Positions 57,225 through 64,000 of a stretch of DNA of 64,000 nt are shown piece by piece. The stretch covers positions 124,001-188,000 of the forward strand of contig JASANC010001461.1 of NCBI GenBank assembly GCA_030248135.1, read 5' to 3'. The translations under genes were made by a program, and so were the position numbers. The notes under the pieces were generated by a model. The model had not been told where the DNA came from. It was given only the letters and a program-made list of their open reading frames with translations, and searched no databases. This DNA comes from Theristus sp. LFF4_11. Lineage: Eukaryota > Nematoda > Chromadorea > Monhysterida > Xyalidae. The number at the start of each line of letters is the position of its first letter. Position 1 is the first letter of the stretch.

Positions 57225-57750
57225 CTCCGCCCCCTGCTTATTCAACTCTTATTCTTTCTGAGGACCCTGTCCCTATTTTATTTATTTTTCCGCCACCACC
57301 AATACCTTTTCGTTTTTATTTATCAATTCTCTTGATCTGAATGGGATCGGGTTCTGGAGGTTACAGATCACGATCACGGTAATTCTTAGGAGGGGGTCAA
57401 ATATTGTTAAAAAAACCAATCCTACAATTAAAATCACACCTGAAAGCAGCCATTCAACACTCAAATATACTATGCTAAGATAAAGTGAAGAAAATTTTAT
57501 GAAAAAGTGCTTGAAAAATGAAAATGCACTTTTTCCGAGACAAATTTGGGTTTTGGAAGGTCGAAATTGAAGAGGGGGGGTCTGGGAGATTTGTATACAC
57601 ACTTAAAAGTGATTTTTTTGATTTCTGATCAGTGGTGGTGTATGTCGAAATTTGGGAGGGGGTTGGGCGTTGGGGGAGGGTCGAATTCAGTACCGTGGGC
57701 CCAAAAAAATTTTCGAAGGGGGGGTATGGTGCCGTGGGGGGGGGGGGGGG
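57225..57750. other. YARS1 promoter side and G-rich repeat debris
   Basis: The first 200 bases upstream of YARS1 are pyrimidine-rich on the plus strand. From about 57570 poly-G fragments begin that do not match a complete element. Confidence 0.4.
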
Positions 57751-58481
57751 TAGGGTTGTTAAACAAAAATGAAATTTTTTTTTTTGAAAAAAAGTGATTA
57801 AAAAAAAACAAAAATGCCGATTTTTTTTTTAAAAAAAAAATTCGAAAAATTTTCCTCTAATATGCTCTGAAAACCTCAATTTTGGCACAATTTTTCGAAA
57901 GTTCAACAAAAATTTTCTTTGATTATACCTCGTAAAACCTTTAGCAGTCGATTTTGGACCGTTTTACCGACTGATTTTACGCTTCGACAACATCTGCGAT
58001 GAAGTTTTTGAGCGTCCCAAAGCTTGGCCTACCATTTCCGATGCAGATAAGGTGACGATTCGCCTCGCAAAGCGTCCGGTTGTGCTCGCTGCTCCGTTTG
58101 CAAGCGCTACGTTGTCTGGTTGCTGCTTCGTGACGTGTCGTCGCGACACCATCAGAAGAATTGATCGAATTTCAAGGCGGTATGTTTGTCTTCACTTTAG
58201 CATTAGTTTAGCTGGGGACAATTAGTGACGTTTTAGAGGTCAAAACACAAGAAGAGGCATGGTGACGGTTTGGAAAAGGGGTAATTGAGGTCACCAAAAC
58301 AAAATCTGCAAAGTTCCGTCATATGGGAGTCATTCGGGAGGCGCTTGCATATCATATGTGGTTCTTCGGACTCCCTGATTGATTTAGCACAACTTTGATT
58401 TTTGAAATTTTTTTTAAAAAAAAATTTTTTTTTTTTAAAAAAAAACAAAAATGACGATTTTTGTTTTTTTTAACAACCCTA
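57751..58481 (+). mobile_element. Family A hAT-like MITE, intact reference copy
   Basis: The 731-bp copy has ends TAGGGTTGTTAAAC / TTTTAACAACCCTA. It is inserted in a poly-G run, with GGGGGGGG on the left and seven G's on the right. The core contains AGCGTCCCAAAGCTTGGC and ATCATATGTGGTTCTTCGGA. No frame longer than about 75 codons looks coding. Confidence 0.88.
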
Positions 58482-58881
58482 GGGGGGGTGCCGACTAGGG
58501 TTGTTAAACAAAAATGAATTTTAAAAAAAAAAGTGATTAAAAAAAACAAAAATGCCGATTTAAAAAAAAATTCGAAAATTTTTCCTCTAATATGCTCTGA
58601 AAACCTCAATTTCGGCACAAATTTTCGAAAGTTCAACAAAAATTTTCTTTGATATTACCTCGTAAAACCTTTAGCAGTCGATTTTGGGCCGTTTTACCGA
58701 CTGATTTTAGACTACGACAACATCTGCGATGAAGTTTTTGAGCGTCCCAAAGCTTGGCCTACCATTTCCGATGCAGATAAGGTGACGATTCGCCTCGCAG
58801 AGCGTCCGATTGTGCTCGCTGCTCCGTTTGCAAGCGCTACGTTGTCTGGTTGCTTGCTGCTTCGTGTCGTGTCGTCGCGAC

Positions 58882-59621
58882 TAGGGTTGTTAAAAAAAAC
58901 AAAAATCGTCATTTTTGTTTTTTTTTTAAAAAAAAAAATTTTTTTTTTAAAAAAAAAAATTTCAAAAATCAAAGTTGTGCTAAATCAATCAGGGAGTCCG
59001 AAGAACCACATATGATATGCAAGCGCCTCCCGAATGACACCCGTATGGCGGAACTTTGCAGATTTTGTTTTGGTGACCTCAATTACCCCTTTTCCAAACC
59101 GTCACCATGCCTCTTCTTGTGTTTTGACCTCCAAAACGTCACTAATTGTCCCCAGCTAAGCTAATGCTGAAGTGAAGACAAACATACCGCCTTGAAATTC
59201 GATCAATTCTTCTGATGGTTTCGCGACGACACGACACGAAGCAGCAACCAGACAACGTAGCGCTTGCAAACGGTGCAGCGAGCACAATCGGACGCTCTGC
59301 GAGGCTAATCGTCACCTTATCTGCATCGGAAATGGTAGGCTAAGCTTTGGGACGCTCAAAAACTTCATCGCAGATGTTGTCGAAGCCTAAAATCAGTCGG
59401 TAAAACGGTCCAAAATCGACTGCTAAAGGTTTTACGAGGTATAATCAAAGAAAATTTTTGTTGAACTTTCGAAAAATTGTGCCAAAATTGAGGTTTTCAG
59501 AGCATATTAGAGGAAAATTTTTCGAATTTTTTTTTTTAAAAAAAAAAATCGACATTTTTGTTTTTTTTTAATCACTTTTTTTTTTAAAAAAAAAAATTTT
59601 CATTTTTGTTTAACAACCCTA
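58882..59621 (-). mobile_element. Family A hAT-like MITE inserted into another family A
   Basis: Complete 740-bp copy in reverse orientation, flanked by identical 8-bp duplications GTCGCGAC (58874-58881 and 59622-59629). The host A element resumes immediately afterwards. Confidence 0.95.
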
Positions 59622-59870
59622 GTCGCGACACCATTAGAAGAATTGATCGAATTTCAAGGCGGTATGTTTGTCTTCACTTTAGCATTAGTTTAGCTGGGGA
59701 CAATTAGTGACGTTTTGGAGGTCAAAACACAAGAAGAGGCATGGTGACGGTTTGGAAAAGGGGTAATTGAGGTCACCAAAACAAAATCTGCAAAGTTCCG
59801 CCATACGGGAGTCATTCGGGAGGCGCTTGCATATCATATGTGGTTCTTCGGACTCCCTGATTGATTTAGC

Positions 59871-60973
59871 CCGGTTGGCCTACATAGGGAAAGAAATATT
59901 CCTAAAGCTTCATTACTAAAGCGCACGCGCACGGCATTGGCATGCTCATGCTCATGATCCACTAGCGCGCGTGCACACGCTCCGGCCCCAATACAAACTT
60001 GTTCAAAACGCAATTGTTCTTAAATCTTTCTTCTTGAAAAGGCTTGGCTTAGGTTAGGATTAGGTCAGGATTATGTTTAGCTTAAAATTAGGCTTTAGGA
60101 TTAGGTTTTGGTTTAGGTTAGTTTAGGCAACGTCCGCCAACATCAGTGGTTTGATTTAGTACGACAGGCCAACCGAAATATTTTGTACTAAACAGCAAAA
60201 AGAAAACCAAAGCGTGAATTATAAGCAATCACGCACGCGCTTTAGAAATACATGTTTTAGAAAGGTGTGCCAGCCAACTCATTCTATTTGTTTAGTTTAG
60301 TTTTCAATCAAAGAGAAGAAAATGCAATTCCATGTTGCACGTTGCGTTTTACGAAACCTGATTTGATCGTGCCCTGATTTGGTAGCCCAGAAAACAAATA
60401 AGAAAACGAGAATCTAGCACGGTGATTGGTTGGCCAAAGAAAACAAATGAAAAACGAATCTGGCACGCTGATGAGTGGTTGGTTACACCTGGCTGGCTGC
60501 CTTGATGAAAAATTTCCGGATGGACATTTCGATCGGTTGTTCAAAACTTCGTGTTTTCCCTATGGAAGATGGAACAGACAGACAGACTCAGAGCCTAGTT
60601 TGGAACAATAAAAAAAACTGACGAAGAAAGTGGTGAAGAAGAAAAATAAAAATGGGAAGAAGAAGAAATGATAATGTAGGATAAATGAAATGGTATGTTG
60701 GGGGAGTGAAGTAAATGGGGAAAAGATGGGTAGAGAGTGGTACTCGTGAGTGGAATGGATTGATGAAGATGGTAATTTATAATGTAGATCTGAAGAAACA
60801 ATAAAACCGGGGGACGGAGGAGGAACTGATAATGTAGCGATAAATGAAATCGGTTCATCGTTTTGGTTTGCTTTCTGTCTTGTCCATTTTCCGACGTTTG
60901 GGGGCCGGGGGGGTGGGTGACGGGGCCGGGGGGGGGGGTTTTGGGGGGGTTTTTAGGCCGCGTTTAGGTTTCC
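59871..60973. mobile_element. Family H insertion with TTAGG-like tracts
   Basis: About 1.1 kb interrupts the host A element between TTGATTTAGC and CAACTTTGAT, replacing one base. It opens CCGGTTGGCCTACATAGGG and includes GAGCATGAGCATG-type sequence inverted relative to 18640, degenerate TTAGGATTAGG tracts (60042-60130), two related tandem segments near 60360-60500, and a purine-rich strand at 60600-60860. The right end is poly-G. Terminal repeats are not clear. Confidence 0.6.
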
Positions 60974-61052
60974 CAACTTTGATTTTTGAAATTTAAAAAA
61001 ATAAAAATAAAAAAAAACAAAAATGACGATTTTTGTTTTTTTAACAACCCTA

Positions 61053-61740
61053 GTGCCGACCAAAAAGTGAGGGGGGGTCCAACCTATGGTAACGTGGGAC
61101 CCCCCCATGGGGGTCCCATGGGGGGTGCATTTTTTCAACATTTTCTGTGAGGGGGGGTCCACTCCAACACCCCCCCACCCCCATGATATTTTTTCGCTTA
61201 AATTTTGAAGGAAAAACGCCAAATTTTGCTGCAAAATCTTTGAAATTACAATGAAGATGGTCAAGTTATCATATATTCAGCTTATATTATGGACTTTATA
61301 GACAAAAAATCATGATTTTCGAACAAAAATTTAGGGTGTGCAGAAAATTTTTGGGGGGGGTCTCCGCCAGACAAAATTTCATGGGGGGTGTGGGGGGTGT
61401 CGGCCAAATTTTCGAGGGGGGGTCCGATGGGGGTGGGGGGGTGCCCGGTTTTAGGGGGGGTGGCACGGTGCCCCCCCACTCCCCCACCCGGCGGGCGCTG
61501 GTGCTCTGGGGGGTGTACCCCCCCACCCCCCCTCGCCCACGGTACTGGTAGACTTTGAGAGGGGGGATTTTTTGGCAAAATTTGGGGGATTGGGGATTGA
61601 GAATATTGAGATATGAGAATTATGAAAAAAAATTGACCGCCCCGCCACATCGTCCAAAAAAATCACTTTGTGTTTTGACTCTGAGGGGGGTGGGGCCGTG
61701 GGGTGCGCCGGCCGGGCGGTCTTATGTTTCCCGTGTCGAG
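61053..61740. repeat. Poly-G repeat block
   Basis: Runs of 6-8 G's with GGTCCACTCCAACACCCC and AAATTTTGAAGGAAAAACGC repeat the sequence of family J (24362-24540). The block ends at the duplication GTGTCGAG that flanks the next family-A element. Open frames here are poly-Pro/poly-Gly artefacts. Confidence 0.6.
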
Positions 61741-62424
61741 TAGGGTTGTTAAAAAAATCAAAATTAAAAAAAAAGTGATTAAAAAAGCAAAAATGCCGAT
61801 TTTTTTAATGCGAAAAAATTTCCTCTAATATGCTCTGAAAACCTCAATTTCGGCACAAATTTTCGAAAGTTCAACAAAAATTTTCTTTGATATTACCTCG
61901 TAAAACCGTCAGCAGTCGATTGTGAACCGTTTTACCGACTGATTAAACCTTCGACAACATCTGCGATGAAGTTTTTGAGCGTCCCAAAGCTTGGCTTACC
62001 ATTTCCGATGCAGATAAGGTGACGATTCGCCTCGCAGAGCGTCCGAGCTGCTCCGTTTGCAAGCGCTACGTTGTCTGGTTGCTGCTTCGTGTCGTGTCGT
62101 CGCGACATCATCAGAAGAATTGATCGAATTTCAAGCCGGTATGTTTGTCTTCACTTCACTTTAGCTGGGGATAATTAGTGACGTTTTAGGGGTCAAAACA
62201 CAAGAAGAGGCATGGTAACGGTTTGGAAAAGGGGTAATTGAGGTCACCAAAACAAAATCTGCAAAGTTCCGCCATACGGGAGTCATTCCGGAGACGCTTG
62301 CATATCATATGTGGTTCTTCGAACTCCCTGGTTGATTTAGCACAACTTTGATTTTTGAAATTTAAAAACAAAAAAAATTTTTTTCAAAACACAAATGACG
62401 ATTTTTGGTTTTTTAACAACCCTA
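61741..62424 (+). mobile_element. Family A hAT-like MITE, short complete copy
   Basis: Ends TAGGGTTGTTAAAAAAAT / TTTTAACAACCCTA are flanked by identical 8-bp duplications GTGTCGAG (61733-61740 and 62425-62432). It is 684 bp, shortened by small internal deletions. It is inserted in a family-C element. Confidence 0.93.
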
Positions 62425-62532
62425 GTGTCGAGGTAAAAGGGGAGGAGGGGTGTACACGGGTAGTTGCCCGTGCACGAGCAGAATTTTTCGCTGAGGGGTG
62501 GACCCCCATTCCCCCCCGCACTTTCGCTACTG
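62425..62532. repeat. Family C right end
   Basis: It reads GTGTCGAGGTAAAAGGGG through to CGCACTTTCGCTACTG, the family-C right terminus. It resumes after the family-A insertion. Confidence 0.75.
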
Positions 62533-62712
62533 GTACGGAAGACGGGGGGTTTCGGGGTGGGCGTGGGGTGTACGTGTACCCCCAGAGCACCCGAGACCTA
62601 GTAAGTTGTTTGGTTTATAAAGAGAAATATGCCCCGGATGTGGTCAGCGACTAGGTTCACCCTCATGTAGGCTTGACAGATCAGCTGCTCTGCCAATAGG
62701 GCGTAGGTTTTG

Positions 62713-62755
62713 ACCAATCAAATGAATGCAAAAAGGGTCTCTGCCATCTATAAAT
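62713..62755 (+). promoter_or_regulatory. CCAAT box and TATA box
   Basis: CCAAT at 62713-62717 and CTATAAAT at 62748-62755 are spaced 31 bases apart, about 120 bases upstream of the ATG at 62872. Transcription would be expected to start about 30 bases after the TATA box, near 62780. Confidence 0.5.
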
Positions 62756-62871
62756 TCATTCATCAATAGTCGCAGTTTAGTGAGTGTTATTATTTTTTAT
62801 CAAACTCTTTTCTACACCCGATACAACAACATTTGAAGGAAGACATCCCTCTCAACCCAACCAAAATCATC

Positions 62872-64000
62872 ATGACCCACCAGAGGCGTGCTGTCATGCT
62901 GACTGCCGCTGTATGTATCATCATCATTTTCGATTGCTGTTGCCTGCTGCCAACCACCAGTGCAGAAGACTCCGAAAATGTCACAAAAATTCGCGATTCC
63001 AACGGCGAGATAGTGCACCACATATACCGGCTGATGTTCACGGATGAAATCGAATATCGCGTTCAGCAGTGGCACAAGTTCTTCAACGGAGGTGAGCGAT
63101 GTTTCAAAAACTTGGCATCTTTTTGCAGCTCCACCGGTCGCAGATAACCAAACAGTCAATGGACGCTGAGAGCGTGTGTGTGTGTGTGGGCGAAGGCCAA
63201 TGCCTTTGCCACGACAGGCCTTCGCCACGAGACAGCCTCCAAGCCAGCCAGCCTGGATAGATTGCTCTTTGGTATCCCCGAAATACAGGTGGCGAATCGC
63301 AACGTTTCTTGATAAACCAATATTTTAGTGACGGAGAGGGATACACTGTGGGGATCAATCAAATCCGTTACTTTTTTTGATATGGTCCAGGAGGCGGTTT
63401 GTTCAAATTTCCCAATTTGACCAACCACTACCGTCTATCTCGCTAATATATGCAACTAGCTGATTGGTTGGTCATAGCAATTCTCAGCACTGATTGATTG
63501 GTCATGAGCAAGTCTCAGCGCTGATTGGTTAATCATGAGCAGCTCTCAGCGCTGATTGGTTGGTCATCACGTCATGTTGCATATATTTTCCAGATGGTCT
63601 GTAGTAACACGAATTCGTTTTTGAATGGCGCAATTTCGTTTTTTTTTCAAATGCACCAGAAACATGCAGTGATTTTTTGACAATACAGAATTTATGGCGA
63701 GGGATTGTCCGGATGAAGCGTACGACCATTCGACGGGTTCACGTCAAGAAGATGAAATCGAAGAGGATCCAGGCCTGAGTCCGCTGCTGTTCTATCCGTT
63801 TCTGTGTCTCGCATGCGGTCTGCTGCTCGATATCGTATGCTCGCGCTTGAGGTTCGGCCGCGTACGTATCCCGAGCACCGTGTTCCAGTTCACAGCAGCG
63901 TTGATGGTTTCATTCCTCGCCTGGTACAGTGTGTGTCTTTCTGCCATTATACAATATTATTGTCTGTTTTGTCACTTGAACGAAGTACAATGTTACAAAT
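62872..64000 (+). CDS. Multi-pass membrane protein, N-terminal part (possibly a cation/proton exchanger), cut by window end
   Basis: Exon 1 is 62872-63091 and exon 2 starts at 63689; they join in phase 1. Exon 2 runs to about 63928 (possible donor GTGTGT) or further. The product opens with a signal-like hydrophobic run after a basic start (RRAVMLTAAVCIIIIFDCC). An extracellular or luminal stretch of about 90 residues follows (one N-glycosylation sequon, acidic EDEIEEDPG), then membrane spans LLFYPFLCLACGLLLDIVC and VFQFTAALMVSFLAWY separated by a basic loop RLRFGRVRIPS. A signal peptide plus spans joined by R...IPxTV suggests an Na+/H+ exchanger-like fold, but this is only an impression. The 3' end lies outside the window. 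Confidence 0.5.
63460..63580. repeat. 31-bp tandem repeat in intron 1 of the membrane protein gene
   Basis: There are 3.3 copies of CTGATTGGTTGGTCATGAGC-type units (starts at 63460, 63490, 63521 and 63552). The outer flanks AATATATGCAAC and GTTGCATATATT are inverted, so the whole (about 63446-63588) may be a small foldback element. Each unit contains an inverted CCAAT. Confidence 0.65.

Larger units (their letters stand above)
58496..61052 (+). mobile_element. Family A hAT-like MITE, split by another A and by family H
   Basis: The ends TAGGGTTGTTAAAC / TTAACAACCCTA are flanked by identical 8-bp duplications GTGCCGAC (58488-58495 and 61053-61060). Its own sequence is 58496-58881, 59630-59870 and about 60974-61052; together this equals one A element. 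Confidence 0.92.

Overview
The window is animal nuclear DNA. Protein-coding genes are split by spliceosomal introns (GT-AG, with two GC-AG cases), and they include an RNA polymerase II common subunit, a cytosolic tyrosyl-tRNA synthetase, a SEC14/GOLD protein, a flavin monooxygenase and a paired-like (homeobrain/Arx type) homeobox gene. Genes are compact (0.3-7 kb) and lie on both strands, so this is not an operon layout. I infer a small invertebrate, possibly an ecdysozoan such as an early-branching nematode. The sequence alone does not settle the species.

Layout. 1-2.4 kb: POLR2H (-). 2.5-3.8 kb: a mosaic of poly-G repeats. 5.9-10.3 kb: SEC14/CRAL-TRIO-GOLD gene (+). 11.9-12.2 kb: small single-membrane-span protein, possibly COX6C (-). 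12.4-19.1 kb: nested transposon block. 19.5-21.3 kb: seven-exon gene of unknown function (-). 21.6-25.3 kb: second nested block, including a tRNA-derived SINE. 25.7-28.1 kb: flavin monooxygenase (+). 28.1-34.1 kb: gene-poor. 34.1-38.2 kb: homeobox gene (+). 38.2-42.1 kb: gene-poor, with a TA-flanked MITE. 42.1-49.5 kb: coiled-coil gene (+) whose intron 6 holds 3.9 kb of repeats. 52.2-52.9 kb: Ly6-type GPI protein (+). 54.0-57.2 kb: tyrosyl-tRNA synthetase (-). 57.7-62.5 kb: third nested block. 62.9 kb to the right edge: start of a membrane protein gene (+), truncated.

The most striking content is the repeats. At least six families of short elements without a coding transposase have terminal inverted repeats of about 10-18 bp and 8-bp target duplications that I could match by eye on both sides. 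This is the signature of the hAT superfamily. Many are loaded with runs of 7-15 guanines next to A/T runs. They are inserted into each other several levels deep, and each level can be peeled off by its own target duplication. One family (TIR CATAGTTGTTCYAG) carries unrelated cargo at the same internal poly-G position in different copies: an alternating palindromic array in one, a reverse transcriptase fragment in the other.

The genes do not form an obvious pathway. They are housekeeping (transcription, translation, lipid transfer, perhaps respiration), metabolic (FMO) and developmental (homeobox). Exon models were built by eye from splice signals and reading-frame phase. For six multi-exon genes every junction closes in frame and the total gives a sensible length. 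The FMO model has one junction that does not.
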